Both the position numbers and the translations under genes were made by a program. Shown in pieces: positions 8,473 through 16,813 of a stretch of 64,000 bases of DNA. Positions within the stretch are counted from its first letter, which is position 1; every line of letters starts with the position of its first letter. Below the pieces are notes generated by a model. It ran no database searches. It was not told where the DNA came from and saw nothing but the letters and a program-made list of their open reading frames with translations. Source of the stretch: JAWKWA01 sp041397765 (GTDB lineage: Bacteria; Pseudomonadota; Alphaproteobacteria; Rhizobiales; Hyphomicrobiaceae); NCBI GenBank assembly GCA_041397765.1, contig JAWKWA010000008.1:143593-207592 (forward strand), in the 5' to 3' direction.

Positions 8473-8939
8473 TGTCCTTGTCTCCGCTAGCCGGGGTTCA
8501 AAGCCCCGATATCGGTTCATGTCGCCGGCGCACCGGCTGAGACGATTGATCCGCGAGACGTGACGACCGGTCAAGCGACGTATCTTGGAGTTATTCCAGA
8601 AGCGTCATTTTGGAATGATTCAATATTGTCAATGAAAGTAACTACGAGGAATAAATTCGAGCCGTCACGTCCTATCGGTCGTCAGGTTGCCGGCTAATAC
8701 TGGAAAAGAAAGAAGAGCCGCCGCCCTTCCGGCCATTGCGACGGACCGCCGCAGTTCCCACATATCCGTGATCGGGGCCGTGCTGCACCAGGAGGGGGCT
8801 GCGGCTCTGGGGCGGGAAAGTCGGGACCCGCCGAGCTTGGACCTTTCCTCGAGGGGGAGGGCCGCGTCAGCTCGCTCGTCGCCGGATTGGGTTCAGTTGT
8901 CGCGGCGATCGGCGCAAGCCAAGGGAATGCTGCCATCAC
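8473..8939. other. Intergenic promoter region between imelysin operon and lysR
   Basis: 467 bases without a convincing gene. The part 8580-8660 is AT-rich compared with its surroundings and contains two Irr-box-like palindromes. The remainder, up to the lysR start, holds no structure I can name. Confidence 0.6.
8585..8624 (-). promoter_or_regulatory. Two ICE-like (Irr box-like) inverted repeats
   Basis: TTGGAGTTATTCCAG (8585-8599) and TTGGAATGATTCAAT (8610-8624) match the palindromic iron-control-element pattern TTAGAAT-N-ATTCTAA at 10 and 12 of 14 defined positions, 25 bases apart. They lie about 110-150 bases upstream of the Cys-rich gene. Irr control of the operon is inferred; a Fur-type site is less well matched. 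Confidence 0.4.
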
Positions 8940-9860
8940 ATGCCCAGCCTCAAGCAGTTCAAGTACTTCGTCGCCCTCTATCACGCCCGCAATTTCAGTC
9001 GTGCCGCCGAGCAATTCGGCGTCAAGCAGCCGAACGTCAGCAATCAGATCGCCAGACTCGAGAATGAGCTCGGCATACGGCTTTTCGAGCGTGGTGTGGA
9101 GACACTGCCGACCCCCGCCGCCGAACGGATCCTGCCGAGCGCCGTCGCCGCGATCGACGCTGCCGACAGGTTCGTCGCCATCGCCAGGGCGTGCGGCCGC
9201 GGGTTCGGTGGTCGCATCCGCCTCGGCACGCCGAGCACCGTCGGCCCCTGCCTGCTCGCCCATCTGACCGACGAGCTCCGGCAGGCGCATCCGGATCTCG
9301 ATATCGTCCTGCGCGAGGAGGTTCCCTATGCGCTGCCTGACCGGCTGAGCGCGGGCGAGTTCGACCTCATCATCCTGCCGTCGCCGGTCGAGCGTGACGG
9401 CATCCGCGTCGCCTCGCTCTACCGCGAGCCGATCCGCTTCGTCTCGCGGCGGGATCATCCGCTTGCACGGGGTTCCACCGTCGCACCGTCTAAGCTCGCC
9501 GGTCAGCAGGTGCTCGTGCTCGATGCCCGCTTCCATCTCCGCCAGATCGTCGAGGTCTACTGCCGCACGTGCGGGGCGCGGCCGATGACCTGTTGCGAGG
9601 CGGCGAGCCTCGACGCCCTCAGTCTCATGGCGCGGGCGGGCCTTGGCGTGACCTTCTTGCCGGAGCTCTATCTGCGCAAGACGCTCGCCGCCGATGACAC
9701 GCTCAAAGTGGTGAACCTCGAAGGCGCGCCGCTCGAGCGGACGGTCGGCATCGCCTGGCGCAGCACGAGCCCGCACGATGAGGGCTTCGCCGCGCTCGCC
9801 GCCACGATCCGAGGGGCGCTCGCCCTGCCGGGGACCGGCGTCGTGCCGCTGCACGGTTGA
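8940..9860 (+). CDS. LysR-family regulator, OxyR-like fold without the peroxidatic Cys
   Basis: 306 residues. An N-terminal winged HTH (FKYFVALYHARNFSRAAEQF...) is followed by a LysR substrate-binding domain. The region that in OxyR reads GHCLRDQ-x-C aligns with ARFHLRQIVEVYC here: the peroxidatic Cys position is His, while the resolving-Cys position is Cys, with extra Cys in CRTC and TCC. The surrounding OxyR-type context (ASLDALSLMARAGLGVTFLP) is kept. It may therefore sense something other than peroxide, or use different thiols. AAGGGA lies 13 bases before the ATG. The gene is divergent from the iron operon and ends in a clear terminator. Confidence 0.85.
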   Translation: MPSLKQFKYFVALYHARNFSRAAEQFGVKQPNVSNQIARLENELGIRLFERGVETLPTPAAERILPSAVAAIDAADRFVAIARACGRGFGGRIRLGTPSTVGPCLLAHLTDELRQAHPDLDIVLREEVPYALPDRLSAGEFDLIILPSPVERDGIRVASLYREPIRFVSRRDHPLARGSTVAPSKLAGQQVLVLDARFHLRQIVEVYCRTCGARPMTCCEAASLDALSLMARAGLGVTFLPELYLRKTLAADDTLKVVNLEGAPLERTVGIAWRSTSPHDEGFAALAATIRGALALPGTGVVPLHG

Positions 9861-10180
9861 GGTGAGCGGAGCGGGAATGCAGCCGGGCGGCGTGCACTGG
9901 CGACGCCGCCCGGTTTCCATTTTGGGCTTCTCCATGTGGAGAGTCAGGAGGCTAGGAGCCTGTCGGGAACCAGAGTCGTCACCGGGCGCGCCAACGCACG
10001 GATAATGCGCACATTTTTGCAACACAAATCTCCCAATCCGATATTTCCGCCCCGTTTTGCTCGAAAAACCGGCCAATTCGCCGAAAAGGGAAGAATTGTC
10101 GAGATATTTTCGGTGGATAGGGAGATTCCAAATCAGCAATATTTGTCTCGTCGAATCATTTCCCCTCTTGGAGAAGCCCA
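9861..10180. other. AT-rich intergenic region
   Basis: After the lysR terminator, 9914-10180 is unusually A+T-rich for this genome. It holds an inverted repeat pair AATCTCCCAATCC (10027-10039) and GGATAGGGAGATT (10115-10127), 12 of 13 complementary. It probably carries the promoter of the next gene; no ORF is supported. Confidence 0.5.
9883..9913 (+). terminator. Intrinsic terminator after lysR
   Basis: CCGGGCGGCGT (9883-9893) pairs perfectly with ACGCCGCCCGG (9903-9913) over a 9-base loop, followed by TTTCCATTTT. Confidence 0.8.
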
Positions 10181-10777
10181 ATGACAGCAACCAAGCCCAC
10201 CCGTGGCCGCCCGAAAGGCTCCGGCATCAACGACCGCGCCATCCTGCTCAGCATCGCCGGCCTCATCGTCGACAATCCGACGCTGAAGCGCACCACGGCC
10301 ATCAAGCAGGCCGGCATCACCAATCCCTCGACCATCCGCCGCCTGCGCGACAAGTTCGCCGCCGAAGGCGACACGCTGATTGCCGAGGTCGAGGCCTCGC
10401 GGGCCGCCGTCGCCACCGCCACCGAGCAGGCGGTCGCCGCGCCGGCCAAGTCGCGCCGCAAGTCGAAGGCTCCGGTAACGACCGTCGAGACGCCGGCCGC
10501 CGAGGCCGCTGCGATCGAGGAGCCGATCATTCAGATCTCTGCGACTGCCGCCGCCGCGCCGGCGGCGACTGCCGCGCCTGCGCCGGCTGCCGAGGATCCC
10601 AATATCGAGGCGATCGTCATGCAGGTGCTCGGCCAGGTGCTCGGCGCCGATATGCGCGCGCTTCAGTCCTCGCCGATCCTCGCGCTCCTGAAGGAGCAGA
10701 TGAAGCTCATCGACACCGTGCTGCCGATCATTCGTCAGCAGATCGCGCAAGTGCAGCGCGTCACTCGCGCCGCCTGA
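10181..10777 (+). CDS. AT-hook/HTH-like putative DNA-binding protein, unknown
   Basis: 198 residues, not recognised. The start is well placed (GGAGAA six bases before the ATG). The N-terminus has an AT-hook-like RGRPKGSG, followed by a predicted helix-turn-helix-like stretch (AIKQAGITNPSTIRRLRDKF). Residues 80-140 are an Ala/Pro/Glu linker, and the C-terminal 60 residues are amphipathic helices (IEAIVMQVLGQVLGADMRAL, LLKEQMKLIDTVLPIIRQQI), somewhat phasin-like. A DNA-bridging or granule-associated regulator is possible, but this is a guess. It is a monocistronic gene between an AT-rich leader and a perfect hairpin terminator. Confidence 0.65.
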   Translation: MTATKPTRGRPKGSGINDRAILLSIAGLIVDNPTLKRTTAIKQAGITNPSTIRRLRDKFAAEGDTLIAEVEASRAAVATATEQAVAAPAKSRRKSKAPVTTVETPAAEAAAIEEPIIQISATAAAAPAATAAPAPAAEDPNIEAIVMQVLGQVLGADMRALQSSPILALLKEQMKLIDTVLPIIRQQIAQVQRVTRAA

Positions 10778-10815
10778 CCTCACGGCCGATCCTGCCGCAG
10801 CGATTCATCGACAAC

Positions 10816-10849
10816 GACAAAGGGGACGGCCACCACCGTCCCCTTTGTC
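10816..10849 (+). terminator. Perfect 14-bp hairpin after the AT-hook-type gene
   Basis: GACAAAGGGGACGG (10816-10829) and CCGTCCCCTTTGTC (10836-10849) are exact complements over a 6-base loop. There is no T-run beyond those in the arm, yet the stem is very strong. Confidence 0.75.
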
Positions 10850-10909
10850 ATGTTCGCCAACCGCTCATGCGCCCGCACGCGGCAATCGCAATACGACACC
10901 GCGTCATCC

Positions 10910-10936
10910 GGACGGGCGAGCCGCGCTCGCCCGTCC
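10910..10936. terminator. 11-bp hairpin between convergent genes
   Basis: GGACGGGCGAG (10910-10920) pairs exactly with CTCGCCCGTCC (10926-10936) over the loop CCGCG. Confidence 0.6.
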
Positions 10937-10973
10937 TTGCGCCGCGGTCTCGCGCCCTGGCACGACCGCCTGA

Positions 10974-10999
10974 TGCATGAGCTCCGAAGAGCTCATGCA
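10974..10999 (-). terminator. speE hairpin with UUCG loop
   Basis: TGCATGAGCTC (10974-10984) pairs exactly with GAGCTCATGCA (10989-10999). Read on the minus strand the loop is TTCG closed by C-G, the extra-stable UUCG tetraloop, 16 bases beyond the speE stop. Confidence 0.7.
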
Positions 11000-11014
11000 A
11001 GGAGACGACGGCGC

Positions 11015-11863
11015 TCAGGCGATCAGCTTCTGCACATAGCCCGGCAGTGCGAAGGCGGCAGCGTGGACCTCGGGCGAGTAATAGCGTGTGCCGATGCCCG
11101 TACCCGAGAAGCGCGCCGACAATGTCGCGACGTCGAGCTTCCTGAGACCGGTGTCGTCGCTGGCAAAGCCCATCGCCATCGGCCCGCCCACATAGGTCGG
11201 GATGGTGGCGAGATAAGCGCTGCCGTCGGCGAAGATCTCGCGGAAGTATGTGACCGACTGCGTCAGCTCCGCGCCCTGCATGAACGGCACGCCGTTCTGC
11301 GTGACGAGCACGCCGCCGGGCCTCAGCGCCCGATGGCAATCGGCGTAGAAGCCCTTGGTGAAGAGCACCGCACCCGGCCCGATCGGATCGGTCGAATCGA
11401 CGATGATCGCGTCGAACCGCTCGCTCGTCTCGGCGACGAACTTCAGCCCGTCGGCGATCACCACCTCGGTGCGCCGATCCTCGAAGGCGCCGGCCGACAC
11501 CTCGGGAAAATGCCGAAGCGCCATGTCGACGACCGTGCGATCGATCTCGCACAGCGTCGCTCTCTCGATCGAGCCGTGCTTCAGCACCTCGCGCAGGATG
11601 CCGCCGTCGCCGCCGCCGATGACGAGCACGCGCCGCGCCTCGCCGAGTGCGACGAGCGGCACATGCGTCATCATCTCGTGATAGATGAACTCGTCGGCGA
11701 GCGTGACCTGCACGACACCGTCGAGCGTCATCACCCGCCCGAGCGTCTCGTTCTCGAAGATGACGAGGTGCTGATGATCGGTCCTGTCCTCGAAGAGGAC
11801 GCGATCGACCCTCAGCCGCTGACGCCAGCTCGGATAGAGGGTTTCGTCGATCCAACGCTCCAT
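11015..11863 (-). CDS. speE: Spermidine synthase
   Basis: 282 residues, the usual size. It shows the aminopropyltransferase signature VLVIGGGDGGILREVLKH (S-adenosyl-binding glycine loop), the catalytic Asp region DSTDPIGPGAVLF and the N-terminal beta-sheet start (ERWIDETLYPSW). It transfers aminopropyl from decarboxylated SAM to putrescine. The ATG at 11863 follows GGAGG by seven bases; the longer frame is within speD. It overlaps the end of speD by about 50 bases, so the two are a tight operon supplying donor and transferase. Confidence 0.95.
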   Translation of the reverse strand: MERWIDETLYPSWRQRLRVDRVLFEDRTDHQHLVIFENETLGRVMTLDGVVQVTLADEFIYHEMMTHVPLVALGEARRVLVIGGGDGGILREVLKHGSIERATLCEIDRTVVDMALRHFPEVSAGAFEDRRTEVVIADGLKFVAETSERFDAIIVDSTDPIGPGAVLFTKGFYADCHRALRPGGVLVTQNGVPFMQGAELTQSVTYFREIFADGSAYLATIPTYVGGPMAMGFASDDTGLRKLDVATLSARFSGTGIGTRYYSPEVHAAAFALPGYVQKLIA

Positions 11864-12351
11864 TCGCCATCCTCCAGCTTGTCGCCGCGCAGGTGCTCCT
11901 TCACCTCGATCCGCTCGGGACCGAAGGCATCCTGGAGCACGCCGATCGCCAGGTGCGGATTTGCCTTGCCGCACATGAAGACATCGAGAGCCGCATAGCC
12001 GGCTTCCGGCCAGCTATGGATCGAGATGTGGCTCTCTGCGAGCACGGCGACGCCGGAGACGCCGCCGTTGGGCGTGAAGTGGTGCAGATGGATATGCAGA
12101 AGCGTGGCGCCTGCCACATCGACACAGCGCTTCAGCGCCTCCTCGATATGGCCGATCTCGTCGAGCCTGCGCGCTCCGAACAGATCGATGATGAGATGCG
12201 TTCCGGCAAAGCGGACGCCATCCCGCTCGATGAAGTGATCCAGCCGGTCATCGTTGGCCGCGATGCCGGGGGTCCAGACAGATTCTTCCGTTCGGGTGGT
12301 GCTTGCTTCCAAGTCCATCCCCGATTGGAAGAGGGCGTCATGGTGTACCAT
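11812..12351 (-). CDS. speD: S-adenosylmethionine decarboxylase proenzyme
   Basis: 179 residues of the prokaryotic class 1B type. The self-cleavage site is in AESHISIHSWPE, where the Ser after Glu becomes the pyruvoyl group; the conserved HLHHF and Cys (VFMCGKANP) follow. It makes decarboxylated SAM for SpeE, encoded directly downstream with about 50 bases of overlap. GGAGAG precedes the ATG at 12351. The C-terminal 20 residues past the domain are extra and coincide with the overlap. A 3-base-loop palindrome lies in the leader. Confidence 0.95.
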   Translation of the reverse strand: MVHHDALFQSGMDLEASTTRTEESVWTPGIAANDDRLDHFIERDGVRFAGTHLIIDLFGARRLDEIGHIEEALKRCVDVAGATLLHIHLHHFTPNGGVSGVAVLAESHISIHSWPEAGYAALDVFMCGKANPHLAIGVLQDAFGPERIEVKEHLRGDKLEDGEWSVGSTKPSIRAGVSG

Positions 12352-12377
12352 GGTGCTCTCCCCAACCTAGAGACAGA

Positions 12378-12396
12378 TGATCGCGCCTCGCGATCA
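12378..12396. promoter_or_regulatory. Palindrome in the speDE leader
   Basis: TGATCGCG (12378-12385) pairs with CGCGATCA (12389-12396) around CCT, about 30 bases upstream of the speD start. It could be an operator or a short leader hairpin; nothing else supports either. Confidence 0.3.
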
Positions 12397-12526
12397 ACGA
12401 CGCGCGCTTATGATGGCATTTGGTGACGGCATCAAGAAAATTCACGGGCCGTCGCAAAAAATTCTGTCGCAGCCGCCATGAACGTGAGCCGAAGGTCTGC
12501 CGGCGTTTCCAGCCGGTCTTGCCGGC

Positions 12527-14740
12527 CTAATTGCCGCTGCCGCCGAGCATCTGCTGCAGCATGTCGCCGACGGCCTTCTTCTTGGCGGGGTCCTTGCCGG
12601 TCAGCGCGCCGAGCGCCTCGGCCACCGCGCCCTTCTTCTTCGATGCGCCCTTGCCGATCTCCTGCAGTACGCCGAGCGCCGCCTTCGGATCCTTGATGAC
12701 GCCGGCAAGGTCGGGTGCAAAGCGCGGTTCGTCCCAGCTTCCGGTGATCCTGACCGGAATGACGATGCCCTTCTCGCCGCCCGTGGTGCCCTGGCCTTCG
12801 AGGCTCGCGACCAGCTTCGGCTCGATCGTGTAGTCGAGCGTGCGTGCCGGCATGTCGGCAGTGCCCGATCCCGCCACCCTCAGCAACGGGCTGACGAGCT
12901 TCAGGTCGGTGTTGGTGACGGTGCCGGCCGTGATGGTGAATGTCCCCGACAGCTCGCTGAAATCGGTGCGCTCGTCGGCTCCGCTCTGCCAGCCGCTGAG
13001 CTGTCCCCGCCCGATCCCTCGCACGATCTTTGCGACATTGATGCCGACCACCGCGCCGTCATTGAAGGCGAACCGCCCCTGGCCGGTCAGCGTGCGCACG
13101 ATGTCGCGCTGGTTGCGGCCCTGGCCGGTGAAGCCGAAGGAGAGATCGGCACGCCCGTCGATCCGCTCGAAATCTGCCGCGTCGCTGAGCAGCGGCAGCG
13201 CCTTCACTCCCGCAACCGTGAAATTGCTGTCGAGACGCAGCGTCGGCCGCCGCGAGTCGACGATGACGGTGCCGACGCCCTTGCCGCCGTAAAGGGCGAT
13301 CTCCGGGAACCGCGCCTTCAGCATGCCGCCCTTCAGCGACACCTTGAGGACCGAGCGATCGAGCACGAGCTCCTGGTAGAGCAGCCGGCCGACGGTCAGC
13401 GAAGCCTCGGCATCGACGAGCCCGAGACCAGTGAGATCGATCGGATCGGTCGACCAGCCGTCGGCGGCTCGGCCAGCCTTGGCCCGTCGACGTTTCTTGG
13501 ATTTCCTGGCGGTGTCCCCGGCATCGGCGTCGTCCGCTGTCGGCGTCCCGCCGCTCACCTCGGCCGCCTCCATCAGCTCGGCCGGAGCATCATCGCCCGC
13601 CGCCGAGCCACCTCCGCCGCCGAGATATTTGTTGGCGTCGAGCACGTCGAGCGCGAGGTCGGCCGTGATCCGCGGCGCCTTCCCGCCGAGCCCGACGGCG
13701 ACTTCGCCGGTCATGGTTGCGCCATCGAGCGTGATGCGGGCCTTCTTGACGGCGATGGTGTCCTTGACGAAGGAGAGTGCCGATCGGAGCGAGAGCGCGC
13801 CGAAGCCCTCGGCCTTCGGCAATGCGGCCCCGCCGAGCCGCGCGAGCCGGCGCACCGACGGCGTGTCGAGCTCGAGCATACCGGCGACGGCCGGCTCCGG
13901 CGTCACGGTGACCTCGCCCGAGAACCGGCTCTGCAGCGGCTCGCCGTCGAGCCGGAAGTCGACCTTGCTGCGACCGCCCTCGGCGAGCTCACGCGGCGCC
14001 TCGATATTGATTTCGAACGGCAGCGACTCGCCCCGCCACTCGACGAGACCCTTCGCGGTCAACGCCTCGTCGAGGCTCGGCAACGACAGTCTCATCTCGA
14101 TGCCGGAGATCTCCTCCCGTGCCCCGTTGCGTTCGTCCTCGTAGACGAGCCGGCCGTCGACGATGGCGATGTCGCCGAGTCTCAGGCCCGCGAGCGCCGA
14201 CAGATCGACCGGCCTGTCCGCATCCGCCGCCACCTCGTCCTTGGCGCCTTCGCCGGTCCCGCCCCCGCTGCCGACGCTCGTGCGCAGCTCGGGCGTCGGC
14301 TCCGTCGCGACCGCCTCCGCCTCGCCACCGGCGTCGGCGGGCATGGCGAAATCCCAGGTCCGCCGGCCCTTCTTGTCGACCGCGAGGCGGAACACCGGCT
14401 TCACCAGCACGAAGCGGTCGACGCTGATCTCCCGCCGCAGGAGCGGCAGCAACGGCACATTGACGTCGAGCGAGCCCATTTCGATGAACGCATCGCTGCG
14501 CATGCCCTTGGGCGGCGAGAGCGTGACGTCCTTCAGCGCGATGCCGAGCCGGGGATAGAAGGTCAGCGAGGCGCCGCCCGCGACCACCAGATCGCGCCCG
14601 GTCGCCTCGCGCACCTGACGGACGAGCTGCTCGCGCACGAAATCGGTGGGAATCGCCATGTAGACGAAGGATGCCGCCGCCAGCACGAGGCAGGCGAGAC
14701 CGAGAGCGGCATAGCCGAGCAGGCGAGCGAGTGGTCTCAC
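12527..14740 (-). CDS. AsmA family protein
   Basis: 737 residues. One N-terminal membrane segment (LLGYAALGLACLVLAAASFVYM) precedes an AsmA N-terminal domain (DFVREQLVRQVREATGRDL...). A long beta-rich body follows, then the C-terminal AsmA domain, where a Ser/Thr-rich strand set precedes a helix tail. A basic insert (KSKKRRRAKAGR) sits mid-protein. AsmA-like proteins are inner-membrane-anchored lipid-transfer bridges to the outer membrane. The start is a GTG at 14740 with AAGGA eight bases upstream; the longer ATG frame adds 72 non-homologous residues. It is a single gene downstream of the metalloprotease gene, with a 376-base gap. Confidence 0.85.
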   Translation of the reverse strand: MRPLARLLGYAALGLACLVLAAASFVYMAIPTDFVREQLVRQVREATGRDLVVAGGASLTFYPRLGIALKDVTLSPPKGMRSDAFIEMGSLDVNVPLLPLLRREISVDRFVLVKPVFRLAVDKKGRRTWDFAMPADAGGEAEAVATEPTPELRTSVGSGGGTGEGAKDEVAADADRPVDLSALAGLRLGDIAIVDGRLVYEDERNGAREEISGIEMRLSLPSLDEALTAKGLVEWRGESLPFEINIEAPRELAEGGRSKVDFRLDGEPLQSRFSGEVTVTPEPAVAGMLELDTPSVRRLARLGGAALPKAEGFGALSLRSALSFVKDTIAVKKARITLDGATMTGEVAVGLGGKAPRITADLALDVLDANKYLGGGGGSAAGDDAPAELMEAAEVSGGTPTADDADAGDTARKSKKRRRAKAGRAADGWSTDPIDLTGLGLVDAEASLTVGRLLYQELVLDRSVLKVSLKGGMLKARFPEIALYGGKGVGTVIVDSRRPTLRLDSNFTVAGVKALPLLSDAADFERIDGRADLSFGFTGQGRNQRDIVRTLTGQGRFAFNDGAVVGINVAKIVRGIGRGQLSGWQSGADERTDFSELSGTFTITAGTVTNTDLKLVSPLLRVAGSGTADMPARTLDYTIEPKLVASLEGQGTTGGEKGIVIPVRITGSWDEPRFAPDLAGVIKDPKAALGVLQEIGKGASKKKGAVAEALGALTGKDPAKKKAVGDMLQQMLGGSGN

Positions 14741-15116
14741 GAGGCAAATCCTTCCCCGCCCGGCGCCCGGCCGATCCTGGACAAGACCCTCGAGCGATCC
14801 TGTCGAGGCCTCGCCCTTGCCGCCCGCGTCCCTGCGGCGGCGTTTCGGCGAGCGGGCGCACCCTGGCGGCAATACCCGAATCGATGACTGAAGTGTCGCG
14901 GCCCGGACCAGCGATGTCACGCACCGACCGCGAGATTTCACAGCTTCGGTGGCCAAAGATCGGATTTCAGACAGGTTTTTTTATGTCGGACGGGTGCGGA
15001 GCGTTCCAAGGTGGCCGATCCACTGCCCCCTGCTCCGCCGCTCCATGCCGGGCAGCCCTGTTTCCGGCACCCCAGGTCCGGGCACCGTCGTGCATTCGCC
15101 CCAGGCGTGATGTCGC
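14741..15116. other. Intergenic region between asmA and the M10 protease gene
   Basis: 376 bases upstream of the leftward asmA. Apart from a T7 run near 14970, no hairpin, repeat or open frame with homologous content is visible. It presumably holds the asmA promoter. Confidence 0.5.
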
Positions 15117-16535
15117 TCAGAGCATGAAATCGGCCGGCGACAGCACCTTGATCCCGGTGAGCTCGATCTGGAAGTCCGCCTTGCGGTCGCCATTCAGATC
15201 GCCCTCCACGATGGTCATGTCATTGGCGCTGCCGGGCCTGTTGAACACCTTGTAGTGCAGGTCGCCCTTTGCGCCGGTGAAACCGCCCGTGCCGCGCCAG
15301 TGGAAGGCCTGATTGCCGGCGGCGAACGGATTGGCGTCGATCGGGCGCAGATTGATGTCGTCCCTGAGATGGGTGAAGTCCTTGATGATGTCGCGCGTGC
15401 CGGCGGTGCGGCCCGAATGACCCTCGCTGGAGAACACGAAGTCGTCGTTCCCCGAGCCGCCATACATCGTGTCCCGTCCTGCGCCGCCGTTGATGCGGTC
15501 GTCGCCGCCGCGGCCGAAGATGATGTTGGCGACGGCATTGCCGGTGATCTCGTCGTCGCCATTGCCGCCATAGGCCCGCTCGATCCTGACGCCGTTGGCG
15601 ATCGTATAGCCGCCGTGGACCTTCTCGACATAGCTGAGTGCCCCGCCCCCGTTCGGCGAATTGTCGAGCGTCGCCGCGGTGAGGCTGATCACGGCGTCCT
15701 TGTTGCCGTTGTAGCGGATGGCATCGATGCCGCCGGCATCCCAGATGCATTTCCAGCTCGTGCCGACGCCGTCCGCTCCCGGCAGCACATAGGTGTTGTT
15801 GCCTGTCCGATAACTGGTATTGGCCCCATAGAGATATTGAATCGCCGCGACGTCGAGTGCCATCGGAGTTGAGGGGTAGCCGTAGGACAACACGTCTCCA
15901 CCGTTCTTGGTGAAGTTGTTGCCGCTCTGGATGACGACATGCCCCCTGGAATCGAAATCGTAGTCGCGGTTGTACGACATGATCGTCGCGAACATGTGGT
16001 TGAGCTTGTTCGAGCCGAGGTCGACGTTGTCCGAGACACCGGGGAACTTCGGCGCCGAGCCGATGACGTCGTGGGGATGCTTGAGGCCCAGACCGTGGCC
16101 GAGCTCGTGGATGAACATGCGCTGGAAGAAGCCGCCGCTGAACAGTTGCGCCGCGGTCCAGGTGCTCTGGCCCATCGACTGGTAATTGTAGTAGCCGACC
16201 ACCGGATCGCCATTGTCCGGCGTAAAGTGAAGGCCGAACACCCCTGGGCTGCCGGTGACGCTCTGCATCTGCCCATCGGTCAGGATGCTCTCGCGGAACG
16301 TGGCCGCGCCCTCGCTCGGCGCGAGCGAGAATGTCACGTTCGCCACGCTCGACCAGGCATTGGCCGCCCGCACATAGGAGTTGGCCTCGTCGGCGAGCCA
16401 GCCATTGCCTCCGGCGTCGGAGAAAAAGACCGGGATGTCGGTCGAGGCCAGCCCCGTCGACCAGCGCCAGCCGTCCCACAACAGGCCGTTCATCAGACCG
16501 TTGGTCGTCAGCGGGATCTGGATGGAAGCGACCAT
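15117..16535 (-). CDS. Secreted M10 (serralysin-like) zinc metalloprotease with RTX repeats
   Basis: 472 residues. The zinc motif HELGHGLGLKHPHD fits HExxHxxGxxH, and IMSYNRD supplies the Met-turn, placing it in family M10/M12. The C-terminal third has calcium-binding nonapeptides (YGGNGDDEI, GRGGDDRIN, YGGSGNDDF), followed by the serralysin-type C-terminal domain that guides type I secretion. There is no N-terminal signal peptide, as expected for a type I substrate. The ATG at 16535 has GGAG eight bases upstream. No ABC exporter genes lie nearby. The family call is firm; the target is unknown. Confidence 0.9.
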   Translation of the reverse strand: MVASIQIPLTTNGLMNGLLWDGWRWSTGLASTDIPVFFSDAGGNGWLADEANSYVRAANAWSSVANVTFSLAPSEGAATFRESILTDGQMQSVTGSPGVFGLHFTPDNGDPVVGYYNYQSMGQSTWTAAQLFSGGFFQRMFIHELGHGLGLKHPHDVIGSAPKFPGVSDNVDLGSNKLNHMFATIMSYNRDYDFDSRGHVVIQSGNNFTKNGGDVLSYGYPSTPMALDVAAIQYLYGANTSYRTGNNTYVLPGADGVGTSWKCIWDAGGIDAIRYNGNKDAVISLTAATLDNSPNGGGALSYVEKVHGGYTIANGVRIERAYGGNGDDEITGNAVANIIFGRGGDDRINGGAGRDTMYGGSGNDDFVFSSEGHSGRTAGTRDIIKDFTHLRDDINLRPIDANPFAAGNQAFHWRGTGGFTGAKGDLHYKVFNRPGSANDMTIVEGDLNGDRKADFQIELTGIKVLSPADFML

Positions 16536-16813
16536 TCGTGGGACTCCGCTCAGTTTGCGTCCGTAGAATCGGGGCAATGCTTCCCGACTGACCACGGACG
16601 AAATCTATGAGTCCCGGATGCGATGGTCAAAGTCCAATGGAGGCCAAAGTCGTTCCACTGGAAAACTCGGTAATCGATCATCATCCGGTCGATTCCGGAC
16701 GGCGCTCCTCGCGATCATGCCGCCGCCGGACGCCGGCCATCGACCGCGACCCTTGAATTGACCCGGGCGACCCGGCGGCCTATGCGGGGCTTTCGACAGG
16801 GGCGGAGCAGCGC

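Noticed and set aside
8585..8624. Fur box or RirA (IRO) box reading of the palindromes
   Set aside because: The TGA-N9-TCA spacing is not met and the Fur hexamer pattern fits worse than the ICE form.
8694..10190. 498-residue minus-strand frame across lysR
   Set aside because: It lies opposite the clear LysR gene, crosses its terminator and promoter, and shows no domain.
16596..16813. yybP-ykoY manganese riboswitch before terC
   Set aside because: None of the conserved internal-loop sequences could be found in the 218-base leader.
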